This document shows, in pieces, positions 19,698 through 29,271 of a stretch of DNA of 64,000 nucleotides (position 1 is its first letter; each line of letters starts with the position of its first letter). The stretch comes from Leishmania donovani. Its lineage: Eukaryota; Euglenozoa; Kinetoplastea; Trypanosomatida; Trypanosomatidae. The notes beneath the pieces were generated by a model. It was given only the letters and a program-made list of their open reading frames with translations, had not been told where the DNA came from and searched no databases. A program made the position numbers and the translations under genes. Location: NCBI RefSeq assembly GCF_000227135.1, contig NC_018259.1:169140-233139 (forward strand). Direction: 5' to 3'.

Positions 19698-21607
19698 TTA
19701 CCAGCGGTGTATCTTACAAAAGAGAGGAAAGTCACTCAAGCCGAAAGAATAGTATTTTAGGGCGTCGCAAGAGCGGACGCGTGCGATACTGCATGGACCT
19801 TGCCTGAACTACTCGTTACATGCATTTAGACACTGCATGCGTCGCAACTACCCATCTGTTTACCTCACGCTATCCCCTCCTCCTTTTTCCACTGTGACAC
19901 TATTCTGCCCTCCTTCGCTGGTTTCACCTGCGTGCTTTGATGTTCGACCCTTCTCTGCGCTCTCGATGGGCATGCGATGCTCCGGTAGCTCGCGGTGCTC
20001 CCCCAACAGAGGTGTTGGTGGTTCGATATGGTGGAGAGAGGCTGCGAGAGTAAAGTTGTGTGGACCTACTTGCTGGAGGAGGAACCCGGGGTGAAGGGCA
20101 GTGCTGCATTTCGCTTCACGGCTGGTTCATAATTCCCATTGGCGGTTCTACTTGCGTCAGCGGGAAGACTACTGTCGTTCTTTCTCTCTTTGCGTGTGTG
20201 TAGTGAGGGGAAGGGAAAAGCGGAGGAAGAGTGATGGGCTCGCGCACAGACAATCTAACGTGATTTCCGCCTCTTTTGTCCTCTTCCCGACTGGATACTC
20301 GCGGCAAATCCCTGACTTCGTTTGCTTTTTAGTGCTTCTTCGTCCGTTTCTTTCCTTTGTGCCGTGTCTTGCCCTTTCCTTTTATAGCTCCTTCGCTGTG
20401 CTTCTTTATATCTAGCGTGATCTCTCTTCTTTCCCTTTGTTCTCGGACGAGTTGAAACGTTTTGTGCGCCGTTCATTCTGTTCGTTTCCATCTCGATTGC
20501 GCGTCTTGGTGGGCTTGTGCGTTCGCGTGTGTGCGCTTGTGCAGGCGCGTGCTATGGATGAAGATACCAGAGAATACTGTCCTTCAAAGATAAAGGAGGA
20601 AAACAACAAAGGAAACAAAGAAAATGAGAAAGCGATGATGCATAGTTATCAAATGGCCCGTGCCACCGGATGATTCTTCCGTTCTTTTTTTACCTAGTTT
20701 GTACCTTTCTCGAATGAGATGGAGACGTGAGCGAAACTGACGTTTTCCTCAAGGCGGATTCACGGAGGCGATGCAACAACAGCAAGAACAAAGCATTGGA
20801 AGACAGTACGTGCCGCGACTCGTCAACATACTGTCTTCACAGTAAAAGGCTGCTCGTCGCTAGTGGTGACAGTAACAGCACACTCTTGTAAATAGAAAGA
20901 CGCACTCTGCGCCACTCATCCACTCCTCTACCCGTCCAGAGGTGGGTGACCCTATTCAGCGGGAAAGCGTCCCCGGCACTCCGAAGAAGACGTTCTCAAG
21001 AGCCTCATGCTTCTCCTTCACTCTCTTCTCTCCCACTGCCTCTCCTCCCTTTGTGGTGGCCACGTCTCCTGCCTGCGCTCACTGTGCGAAAAAAAAAAGT
21101 AAAGGTACATTGAGAGGAAAACACGGAAAAAAGTCAACGAGGTTCAGAAGTCTATCTTCAACAGCTGTAATCTGTTCTGCGCCCTCCAGTGACACCTACG
21201 TTCTCTTTTCTTCTCTCTTCCTCCTGCCGTATCGTCTCACTGTGTGTTGTTTTACGGTCCTTTTTTTTTTCTGCACCTAGTCCTTCTTTTCCGGGCTTCT
21301 GTGTTGGGCGCTTTGCCGGCCCGACGAGCGCGCTGGTGTCCCAAGGGTGAAGTGCTCAAAGAAAGGATTGCCATAATCGAGCCGGGGCACGGAGGTCGGA
21401 TCTCATACACAATTCCAAAAGTATTACTTCAAATGTAACTCTCTTTTCTTTTTTTTTCTCTGCTTGAACTGCTCTTTGCCTCGGCACTTGTGCCCGTCGC
21501 GCTCTCTTCGCTCGGCAGCAGACACGCAGAGGTAGGCACGCGCACGCACACAAAGAACTACTAAAGAAGTGTGATAAGGCACCACATACACGGAAACGGA
21601 CGTGCCC
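19698..21607 (+). other. Long spacer after profilin
   Basis: About 1.9 kb with no supportable gene; pyrimidine-rich (20160-20420, 21190-21290) with GT runs near 20515. It is probably a long profilin 3'UTR plus processing signals. A further gene with weak coding character cannot be excluded. Confidence 0.45.
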
Positions 21608-21841
21608 ATGTTTTCTAGTCCCCCGCCAGTCGCCCCACTTGGCGCGCCGATGCCACCACTGCTGATGCACCACTGCTACCACAACGTCCTGTGCAAATGC
21701 GGCGCCGTGGTGTGTACGCAGTGCTCGCGTGTGTGCATGGCGTGTGACTGCCACGTGTGCCCCCACTGCCTTCCTTTCAATATGCGCCACTGCAAAAGTT
21801 GCTGCATCGCATGCTTTCGCAACTGCAGGCACAACTTGTGA
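21608..21841 (+). CDS. Cysteine-rich mini-protein (77 aa)
   Basis: A short frame from ATG 21608. After a Pro-rich lead (SSPPPVAPLGAPMPPLL) come 15 cysteines and seven histidines in 77 residues: C23, C29, C31, C36, C39, C43, C46, C48, C51, C54, C62, C65, C66, C69 and C73. The repeated C-x2-C spacing (36/39, 43/46, 48/51, 51/54, 62/65, 66/69) suggests zinc or other metal clusters. I do not recognise the family; it recalls short Cys-rich metal-binding or zinc-ribbon proteins. The regular Cys pairs make a chance frame unlikely, but the gene is small and needs expression support. Confidence 0.6.
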   Translation: MFSSPPPVAPLGAPMPPLLMHHCYHNVLCKCGAVVCTQCSRVCMACDCHVCPHCLPFNMRHCKSCCIACFRNCRHNL

Positions 21842-22468
21842 CACGCCTGCAAATATCGCCGTCCATCATTCATCCTTGCCTCGCTGTGTATGATCTCGTG
21901 GATTGCTTTCTTGACACTGTGGGCAAGAATGTGTTACGATATCAGGCGGCGCCCCGCCGCGGGGCGTGGCAGCGTGCCCATTCACAGGAGTGCCTTCCTT
22001 ATACAACAACAACAAAAGACGAAAGCCACTGACAACACGGAGATGCTGAGTAGTCGGCAACTGCTCAGATCGTCGTAGTGCGCCACCATGCGTGCAAAAG
22101 ACATTTCTCCGCGGGCGATGATCGTGTGTCTCTTTGACGCCATTGCTCACCGAGCGCTTCGATCTTGTGTCTGGGTGCCTTCTTTTCTTCACCCCCTAAC
22201 GGCTGTTGCTGCTGCCTTTCCCTACCTCTCTTCCGTCTCCTCTTCTATTCTGCACCCTCTCACCGCCATTTTTTCCCGCCTGGCGGCTGCGCTAGTTGTC
22301 CCTTGCAGTCACTCAAGAAGCGCGCTAGCGCAGAGTTGGCACCTACGAGCTTCCCCAGGTGAGTGAAAGAGCGGCACACTCACTTGCCCTCTCCCCTCTT
22401 CCGCATTCAGCGGTCGCCATTTTTGTCTCTCGGAATCCTGCGTAGCGAATTTACGCTGACACGTCGCC
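21842..22468 (+). other. Spacer
   Basis: No gene. A C/T tract at about 22385-22405 ending in CAG precedes the next gene. Confidence 0.5.
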
Positions 22469-22906
22469 ATGTTGGTCCGCAGTATCACCAAATGCGTGGT
22501 CCCGCTCATCAAGGCGACGAGCTACACGAGCTCCTATATTGTGGAGCATCCACCCACCCCTGTGAGGCTCACCTTCATGCTGCCTCTCCACAACAAGTCC
22601 ATGCCCACACCACTTCTCGACCCCGAACGGCTGCAGGAGATTAGCTGCGGTACCGGTCAGCCTGCTCAGCGTGGCCGCCGAAAGCCACTTGTGTGGAAGC
22701 GCCGAAAGCCGTGGTTCGACCACCAGTGGTCACTCGACCTGCAACGCATCAAGAAGGGCCCTGAAACACCTCACTTCCCCGACGGTACTCCGTTTACGCA
22801 GATCCGCTCTTTCCAGTCATTTGCAGGGCGCTCCTGGAAGATCAACGCTGGCCGCCGGCGCAAGATTCGCCTGTCGCTGAAGCGTGGTCGCAGGAAGCTG
22901 CTGTAA
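22469..22906 (+). CDS. Basic protein, probably mitochondrial (ribosome-associated?)
   Basis: A 145-aa protein starting MLVRSITKCVVPLIKATSY, an uncharged-to-basic N terminus without acidic residues that resembles a mitochondrial targeting peptide. The rest is rich in Arg/Lys and Trp (RRKPLVWKRRKPWFDHQWSL, QSFAGRSWKINAGRRRKIRL), ending in KRGRRKLL. This composition is that of a small mitochondrial ribosomal or other RNA-binding protein. I do not recognise a named family, so the role is inferred from composition only. Confidence 0.7.
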   Translation: MLVRSITKCVVPLIKATSYTSSYIVEHPPTPVRLTFMLPLHNKSMPTPLLDPERLQEISCGTGQPAQRGRRKPLVWKRRKPWFDHQWSLDLQRIKKGPETPHFPDGTPFTQIRSFQSFAGRSWKINAGRRRKIRLSLKRGRRKLL

Positions 22907-24042
22907 CCGCGGCACCGAGAGTTAGTGAGCCAGAGATTTGTAGCATGCTACGTGTTTCTTGCTGGGCCTTTTTTGTGTGTTATGTGGACAGCTGGATGCG
23001 TCTCTGTCTTGTCGCTGAAGAGTGCGACGACAGGCTGGTGCAAGAGCCCGCTTTTATGGGGCGCGAAACCTGTGCTGTCTTTGGTGGCGCGAAACAGGCA
23101 GAAGACGTATAGCTACAGGGTGCTACTGTCGGTTCGTTGACGGCCTTGGTGTTTGTGTGTGTTCCTGTTGCCCCACATCTTTCTCGGTATGGGTTTGTGC
23201 TGGGGTAGTCTCTTTGCGGTTCGATTCTTTTTCACATCTTTCGCGCTAGTGGTGGAGACAGGCGAACTGCAAAACCAATAAAATCGAAGAGACATGCTGC
23301 CAGCCGCGCTGTAGCACATCGCGTTCAGCTGCGCCTTCTGTTGATGAGCTGGAGCGGCAAGGGAAGGGGAAAGGATGTTGGATGTGGTGCGTTCCTCCCT
23401 CCAGTCAGCACCAGAGTGCCTGAAGACAGCCTCCCACTCCTCTCTTTGTGATGAGAAGTGCAGTTCTGAGCGTCGCCTGTCGGTTGCACAGGAGACATAG
23501 CCCCGCATATTATTTGCCCATCCCCGTGCTCGCGTGTGCGCACTGGAAAGCCGAGGCAGGCTGGAATACTTCGCAGCGAATGACAGTTATTATTTCTCGT
23601 CGTGGCGGCAGTTGATAATGAATGACCGCTATTTTCGACACCTTCATATCTTTTCCATCTTTCTCATGATCTTCTTGCTTTCCCTTGCCTCTTCCTCTGT
23701 TCACGGCGTCGTGTTTTTTCGTGTTCAATGACCTCCCATTTAAACCGTTGCAGCACCACCGCACGTGCCGCTCTCCGTAAGCGGTAAATATCGGTGCTGT
23801 GGTGGCGCACCTGCCTCACAGCACGCATTCCCTTTCTCTCCCCTTCATTTCAGCGTGTTTCTAACCTCTTCTCATGCTTTGCCGCGCGCATTTCTTTTTC
23901 GTTCTTTGCAGCTAATCTATTTAGCGAATTCTGGTTGCCGTACGCACGTGCATTGGCCTGCCTAGCGTTCCATATTCAGAGTGTATCTCTTTTCTGTTTT
24001 TTTTTCCGCAGCTCCTCTTGCTCCCCTTGTTTCTCCTCGCAG
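22907..24042 (+). other. Spacer before the TauE/SafE gene
   Basis: About 1.1 kb without a supportable gene. T/C tracts at 23630-23725 and 23985-24040 precede the transporter; the latter has AGs at 24010-24011 and 24041-24042 as candidate splice acceptors. Confidence 0.55.
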
Positions 24043-25578
24043 ATGACCATGATGCGGCGATGTAGAGGCTTCAAGCTGTGCACCGCCATCGGCCTCGCAC
24101 TAATGGCGGTGCTGTTGATGAGTAGCGCGTCCGCCGCGGAAACCAGCTGCGGCTTCAGCACCCAGCGCTTGCAGTGCGGCGACTTTGCATGCGACAAGGA
24201 GGGGAAGATTTGTATTGCGTGCCGCGCGGACAACGACTGCTACCCTGGCGCGATGCGCTGCGACGCGACCTCGGGGAAGTGCAAGATGCGCAGCTTCACC
24301 TCCCTCTTCGGAGCGCGCACTATCCTTGCGATGCTGGGCGCTTTCGTTGTCTGCTCCATTGCAGTGCTCGCTGGCGTCGGTGGTGGCGGCATTCTGGTGC
24401 CCATGTTCTGCGGACTAATGGAGATCCCCATGCAGTCCGCTGTGGGGATGTCACAGTCCACCATTTGCGGACAGAGCACGCTCAACATGTACTTGATCAT
24501 CCGGCAAAAGCACCCCGACTCTAGCTGGGATCGTCCGCTGATTAATTACCAGTATCTGAGCCTGCTTCTGCCACCCGGTCTCATCGGTACCTTAATTGGC
24601 GGAATTCTGAGTAAGCTCTGCCCTGATGTGCTGCGCCTCATCCTTCTTCTTGTGCTGCTCTCCGTTGTGCTCTACCGCAGCTGGGAGACGATGAAGAAGC
24701 AGTACCGGCAGGACACGGATCCGATGCATGTGACTGTGGAGGCGAACGACGCGAACGCAACGTCGCATCGGGAGAGCTACGACGGCAATGGCAAGAGCCA
24801 GAGCCGCGAGCTGACCGAGACGGCTGGCGGTGCCAAGAAGGGGTTGTGCGAGGACATCGCGGTTTTGCCGACGCCGGAGCAGAGTCCACCGCCTATCGAG
24901 CGCCCGCCGCAATCACAGTACCTGCAGCAGGAGCTCTCTATGAACATTGCCTGCTTCCTGGTGCTGCTTCTGTTCAACATTTTCCGGACGTACACAGTGT
25001 GCGGCGGCTTCCTGTATTGGCTGTGTGTGTTGGTTCCCGTGGCCTTTCTGAGCGTCGTGTTCTACTTCAACCGCGAGAAGCTGCGCAAGCTGACGGAGTC
25101 TGACCCGGCGCAGATGACGTTCACCTGGACTCAACGAAACTCGGTGACTTACCCGATGGTGGCGGTGCTTGCAGGTGGGTCAGCGGCCATGCTTGGCATC
25201 GGTGGTGGCCTTGTGCTGGGGTTTGTACTGAACGAGGTGGGTATAGTGCCTCAAGAAGCATCGGCGACGGGCGGTATGGCCACCTTCTTCATTGCCTTCT
25301 CGTCTGCGCTGCATCTCCTCATCACGGGTAGCCTTGTCGTCGACTTTAGCGTCGTCTTCTGCATTGTTGGGCTATGCAGCAGCGCCTTGGGCCAGCTAGT
25401 AATCATGAATTACATCAAGAGGCGCGGCCTGAGCTACCTCATCATCGGCTCTCTCGTCTTCGTTGTTGGTGGCTCGCTGGTTGCGCTCGGTGGCTATGGT
25501 ATCTACAACGCCGTCATCTCCACCCAGGCAGGCGGCTCCGTGCTGGCGTTTGGCCGCTTCTGTGCGAGAGCGAAGTAG
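24043..25578 (+). CDS. TauE/SafE-family membrane transporter with Cys-rich ectodomain
   Basis: A 511-aa membrane protein. Residues 1-32 are a signal peptide (FKLCTAIGLALMAVLLMSSA). Residues 33-80 hold eight cysteines (36, 45, 50, 57, 60, 66, 73, 80), a compact disulfide domain expected to face the lumen or outside. Two homologous membrane halves follow, each with the glycine-rich TauE/SafE signature: GVGGGGILVPMFCGL, and later GIGGGLVLGFVLNEVGIVPQ with ASATGGMATFFIAFSSALHL. A hydrophilic loop (about 225-300) separates the halves. Bacterial relatives export sulfite or organosulfonates; substrates of the eukaryotic proteins are largely unknown. The fusion of a Cys-rich ectodomain to the transporter is the notable feature. 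Confidence 0.85.
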   Translation: MTMMRRCRGFKLCTAIGLALMAVLLMSSASAAETSCGFSTQRLQCGDFACDKEGKICIACRADNDCYPGAMRCDATSGKCKMRSFTSLFGARTILAMLGAFVVCSIAVLAGVGGGGILVPMFCGLMEIPMQSAVGMSQSTICGQSTLNMYLIIRQKHPDSSWDRPLINYQYLSLLLPPGLIGTLIGGILSKLCPDVLRLILLLVLLSVVLYRSWETMKKQYRQDTDPMHVTVEANDANATSHRESYDGNGKSQSRELTETAGGAKKGLCEDIAVLPTPEQSPPPIERPPQSQYLQQELSMNIACFLVLLLFNIFRTYTVCGGFLYWLCVLVPVAFLSVVFYFNREKLRKLTESDPAQMTFTWTQRNSVTYPMVAVLAGGSAAMLGIGGGLVLGFVLNEVGIVPQEASATGGMATFFIAFSSALHLLITGSLVVDFSVVFCIVGLCSSALGQLVIMNYIKRRGLSYLIIGSLVFVVGGSLVALGGYGIYNAVISTQAGGSVLAFGRFCARAK

Positions 25579-26044
25579 ACAGCCAAGCGTACCGGAAAGA
25601 GCAGCCAGAACGCAAAAACAGGCAAACGCGTACGCGTTCACACTTCCCTTCACCCTTCCCCCCTTCCCCCCTCCCCCACACTTCGATGACCGTTCGCTTT
25701 GCTATCAGGGCGAGTATGCGCGCCTGTCTTTCGATGTCCTCCCTCTTTCCCTGCCTTGGCTTGCCGAGGAGCTGCCCGTTCGTCTCCAGGTGTATGGTGG
25801 AGGGCCTCATCCTTGTGTGGATGCGCCACGTCCCTACCCTTTTATGTATTTCCGCCAAGTAGGGACGTGCTCAGGGCCGGAAGGATGGCAAGGGTGGGAC
25901 GGACGGGGAGGTGGGGAACGCACGAAGGAAGAGAATCGTAGTGACTGCCGCGTGGCTTGTTTTTATCGCTCTTCGTTTTTTTTTCTCGGATGCTCGCTCT
26001 TCTTCCTTCAGTCTTTTCGTTTTTTTTTTTGGGGGGGGGGGAAT
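25579..26044 (+). other. Spacer ending in a T11/G11 homopolymer
   Basis: 3'UTR-like, C-rich tract at 25645-25680. T at 26020-26030 is followed directly by G at 26031-26041, after which the retroelement begins. Confidence 0.6.
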
Positions 26045-26900
26045 GTTTCTGCTCATCCTGCCTGAAAGTGAGGCTCATTGCTGCGCCTCTCCTGAGGCCG
26101 CACAAGCGTGGTGATGATCCCGCGTCCTACCGCCCCTGGGACACCGACCGGCAATCTGTGCAAGTTACTCGTGCGAATGACCTCGCGATGACTGCGCGCC
26201 CATGTGGAAGACATGCTCCAGCCATGAAGGTCTGGCTTCCGTGCTCACCGCCCCACTGCCCACCCCCTGGAGACTCGCACCTTTACAGAGTACTGCAATG
26301 CCAGCCAGGTGCCAAGACAGGAGCAATGCCTGCGGACTCCACTTGCGCATTCGACTCGCTAGCTCGCAGCGCTATCATGGCACTCAAGTTCAACGCAGAC
26401 CCAAGCCGTCCTCGCTCGGCCATGGAGGTCTCAGACGATTGTTTCGGCTGTGCTCGCTTCTGCAAGAGATCGACGGTGGCCAGCTTGTGCATGCGGAGTC
26501 CCACAAGGATCGGCCGTAGGCCCTCTTTTCTTCGTCAGTGCACTGGACTCGCTAAGTGGAGCTCAACAGGAGACCCGGACTGCACCACGCCTCCTTTACC
26601 GATGGCGTTGCCTGCCTCACGCCCTCCACAGGCATGGGTGCCACACGAGCCCGACTGAAGCCCGTCTTCTGATGTGGGCGGGGCACTGGACACTGAAGCA
26701 TTCCGTGGTGATGAGCGCCCCCACTCAAAGCGCGGTGCGCACTCTTCGGCGCGCGACACCGCAATCAACTGCAACTCCCCACACTCACGCGGGGGGGGGA
26801 CGCCCTGCGCACTGGGCGTGGGAGGCGCACACGCCGGGCGGCAGCGCTGTCGCAGCACTTCGGCAGCTCTCGCACGGGTATGCAGCTATCGACCCTTGGT
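26045..26900 (+). mobile_element. Degenerate ingi-type reverse transcriptase (DIRE)
   Basis: A 5'-truncated, frame-broken non-LTR reverse transcriptase. Recognisable pieces in order: LIAAPLLRPHKRGDDPASYR (about 26072-26135), then in a second frame GNLCKLLVRM and a VEDMLQP/RSGFRAHRPTAHPLE stretch split by a stop. Next comes TCAFDSLARSAIMALKF (the 'AFD' catalytic-A motif, about 26340), then GVPQGSAVGPLFFVSALDSL (about 26475-26545), and HHASFTDGVACL where active enzymes have F-A-D-D. These match the order of the ingi/L1Tc RT domain. Several frameshifts and stops, and loss of the second catalytic aspartate of the FADD box, show it is dead. It starts right after the T/G homopolymer. Confidence 0.8.
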
Positions 26901-27627
26901 GACATGAACGGAACTGCCAGATGGAGACAGCGAGCCACCCGGGCAGCAGCGTTGCCCTGAGGCAGGCCCCGGCCCCGAAAACGCGCGCCCCGCGCGCACG
27001 CGCTGCGAAGGGCCGCTGGCACGGTGTATCCCGCCCAAGCAAGGCATGGAGCGGTGAGCAGGGCGCGGGCGACGGTGGAGAGGGGCGCGCAGAGATGCAC
27101 AGTGATGAGCCCCAAAGTGCATGTGTGGGGAACGTGCGGCATCTCCTGCATCGGACCTGGTGGGCTGATGTGGCGCAGATGCCGGAAGCATGAGGGGGCC
27201 ACCCCGGGCTGCACCGTCGAGCCCCCGCAGACTCCGATGTGGAGAGTCGCCGCACCACATTGAGGAATGCCGCGGCCTGAGGGGACGGAGGGAGAGGCAT
27301 GGCACACAGGCAGAGTGTGCGGGGTCTCCGAGGTAAGTAAAATCTGAAAAGGGCTCACATGAAGTGGAGTTGAAGCTGCTCCTGGTTCGCCCTATGTTCT
27401 ATTGACCGTCTTATCGATGGATTTTTCCAGTGAAGAGGTAAGGTGTACGGATTTCACGGTGATAGGGCGATCCCTTACCGTGCATCTTATCTTGTCTTCC
27501 CTTCACGTAGTGGAGAGGAAGGATACGGGGTGATGGACTCAGCGGAGCTTATCATAAAGGACCGCGCGGGGGACTTGGGGAGTTGCTTTTTTTCTTCGTT
27601 ACTCTCGCGTCTCTTCCCCTTCCCTGT
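26897..27627 (+). repeat. 731-bp block, inverted copy of 1162-324 (DIRE plus RPS2 5' flank)
   Basis: Reads as the reverse complement of 1162-324 (leaving out the false gap 627-725 and its 9-bp overlap) with equal length on both sides and one substitution seen (27010 versus 1049). The first 437 bp is retroelement sequence; the remaining 294 bp is the region upstream of RPS2, including its splice-signal pyrimidine tract, and runs into a gap at 27628. Confidence 0.85.
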
Positions 27628-27726
27628 NNNNNNNNNNNNNNNNNNNNNNNNNNNNNNNNNNNNNNNNNNNNNNNNNNNNNNNNNNNNNNNNNNNNNNNNN
27701 NNNNNNNNNNNNNNNNNNNNNNNNNN
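27628..27726. other. Assembly gap of 99 N at a chimeric-looking junction
   Basis: Left side is RPS2 5'-flank sequence, right side is retroelement 3' sequence matching 8437 downward. The flanks do not overlap each other, unlike the other 99-N gaps, so the two contigs joined here may not be neighbours. Confidence 0.7.
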
Positions 27727-28039
27727 ATCCGGCACGCGCCTAGGCCCGCCCCTAATTACCCGCGCGCCAGACGCCAGGGTGTTCCGCCCCTCGAGCAGGA
27801 CCCCGGAGGTGGCCTGCTTGGATCAAGGCATGCAGTCCAGCCGGGTCCGCCTGGCGCCGATCGCGCAGCACGTATCCGAGGAAGGACGAGAGGTGCACGC
27901 TAGAAGCATGGCCCAATGCAGCGGCAGGACGGCTCGTCCCAGACGAGCAGGGCTGAGCCATGGCGCAGCAGAGGTAGGAGAACTGCGATTGCGTGTGTGC
28001 GCATAGTTGTTGACTTGCTCGTGGCAGAATGACCACGTG
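27727..28039 (+). mobile_element. DIRE 3' end, plus strand
   Basis: Equals the reverse complement of 8125-8437 over 313 bp with two substitutions seen. An open frame ends ELRLRVCA then stop at about 28006. The match stops at CCACGTG, so this is probably near the element's 3' terminus; a clear poly-A tail is not visible. Confidence 0.65.
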
Positions 28040-28929
28040 GCCAAAAGTGAGGAACGATTGTTTCCGCTTTTGGCGCCGAGTAAGTCTCAAGTGGTGATCA
28101 CAGTGGTAGAGCTTTCTGCAGGCAGTTTCGTGTTTTTTGGCTTGCTGGTGCAGTGGAGTTGGAAGAGGGCACTTCAGTCATTCATCATCTCACGAAGCGG
28201 ACACACATAATCCTCTGCGTAGGTGGCGCGATGTAGTCTGTATCGGTTTTCTACCAAACTGCCTTGATTCTTAGTCATCGAAAGAGCACAATAGCAAGCT
28301 TCCGTGGAGATGTGCGGTGATGCCACGCCGTCGTGAACCTCTCCAAGCGCATGTGCTCTTGTGTCTGAGTGGCCGGTGTGTGTGGCGCTCCTGAAACGTG
28401 CGTCCGCCCGCGCTTCGTAGCGGAGGCGCACTTGCGGTAGGGAGTGGGTCTCAGATTTTTTGCTGCCTGCTCACAAGAGCTCAGTCGCAGCACTGGGGAT
28501 TATTGATGGCTCTTTGCTCATCTAGGCTGCGCGCCCCCATGTTTTGTCCCTCCTTCATTTCTTAGCTTCAGCCTTCTTTGCCGTTTTGTCGCATCTTTAC
28601 TCGCCTATTCTCTGCTTCGCATTTTTTCGCCCTCCCGATTATGCTGCGACGCTCGATATTTCCGATGGAGAGACTCAGAACGGGACAAAAATATCGCGCA
28701 GAGAGTGTCAGCGCATACCGGGCGCTGCCGTCTTCTTTGTTGCGCATTCTTTGCGCCTGTTGACCCGCGATCGGGGGAGGGGTTGTCACGGTGCCTCATC
28801 GACTGATATCGTCCTCTGCTCAGTTGGCAACGGCCTTAGGGAAGAAAGTGAGCGCCGAAAGAGAAACGCCGCACGTACAAGTGTGCACACAAGCGACTCG
28901 CACTTCTCCTCCCGCTCTCATCCTCAAGG
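28040..28929 (+). other. Spacer before the CX9C gene
   Basis: No supportable gene. C/T tracts at 28530-28630 and 28900-28925 (just upstream of the ATG) are likely processing signals. Confidence 0.5.
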
Positions 28930-29271
28930 ATGGGCGGAAAGACCGCATTTGATGATGTCTGCGCTAACGAGGCGAAGGCGTGGAGCATCTGCCTAGAGAC
29001 CAACTTGGGCGGCAAAGATGTTCGCAAGAAGTGCAGCGTGCAGCAGCAGACGTTCGACACGTGCGTTTCGGCGTGGCGGGCCAAGGTTGGACAGGCCGTT
29101 CAGGTGAAGGGGGAGAACGAAGGGGATCCGCCTTTCCAGTGTGCTTCCATGTCCTGCCACATTGGAGAGTGCTTGCGCAAGTACAACTACGACTTTGATC
29201 GGTGCAAGCCGCACACCCAGTTCTTCAAGTACTGCGTCAAGAGCTTCTACGGCCAGGACTACATTTCGTAA
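28930..29271 (+). CDS. Double twin-CX9C (CHCH) mitochondrial protein
   Basis: A 113-aa protein with four CX9C units: C11/C21, C35/C45, C71/C81 and C92/C102, plus one extra C76. Two consecutive twin-CX9C (CHCH) domains mean import into the mitochondrial intermembrane space by the Mia40/Erv oxidative pathway, which in trypanosomatids works without Mia40. The four-unit arrangement is that of NDUFA8-like complex I subunits, and also of some cytochrome oxidase assembly factors. The aromatic C terminus (HTQFFKYCVKSFYGQDYIS) fits an NDUFA8-type subunit, but that is inference. No presequence, as expected for this pathway. Confidence 0.85.
   Translation: MGGKTAFDDVCANEAKAWSICLETNLGGKDVRKKCSVQQQTFDTCVSAWRAKVGQAVQVKGENEGDPPFQCASMSCHIGECLRKYNYDFDRCKPHTQFFKYCVKSFYGQDYIS

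Noticed and set aside
26045..28039. Site-specific SLACS or TATE transposon
   Set aside because: The RT motifs fit the ingi/L1Tc order; no spliced-leader gene target, tyrosine recombinase or telomeric repeat is seen.
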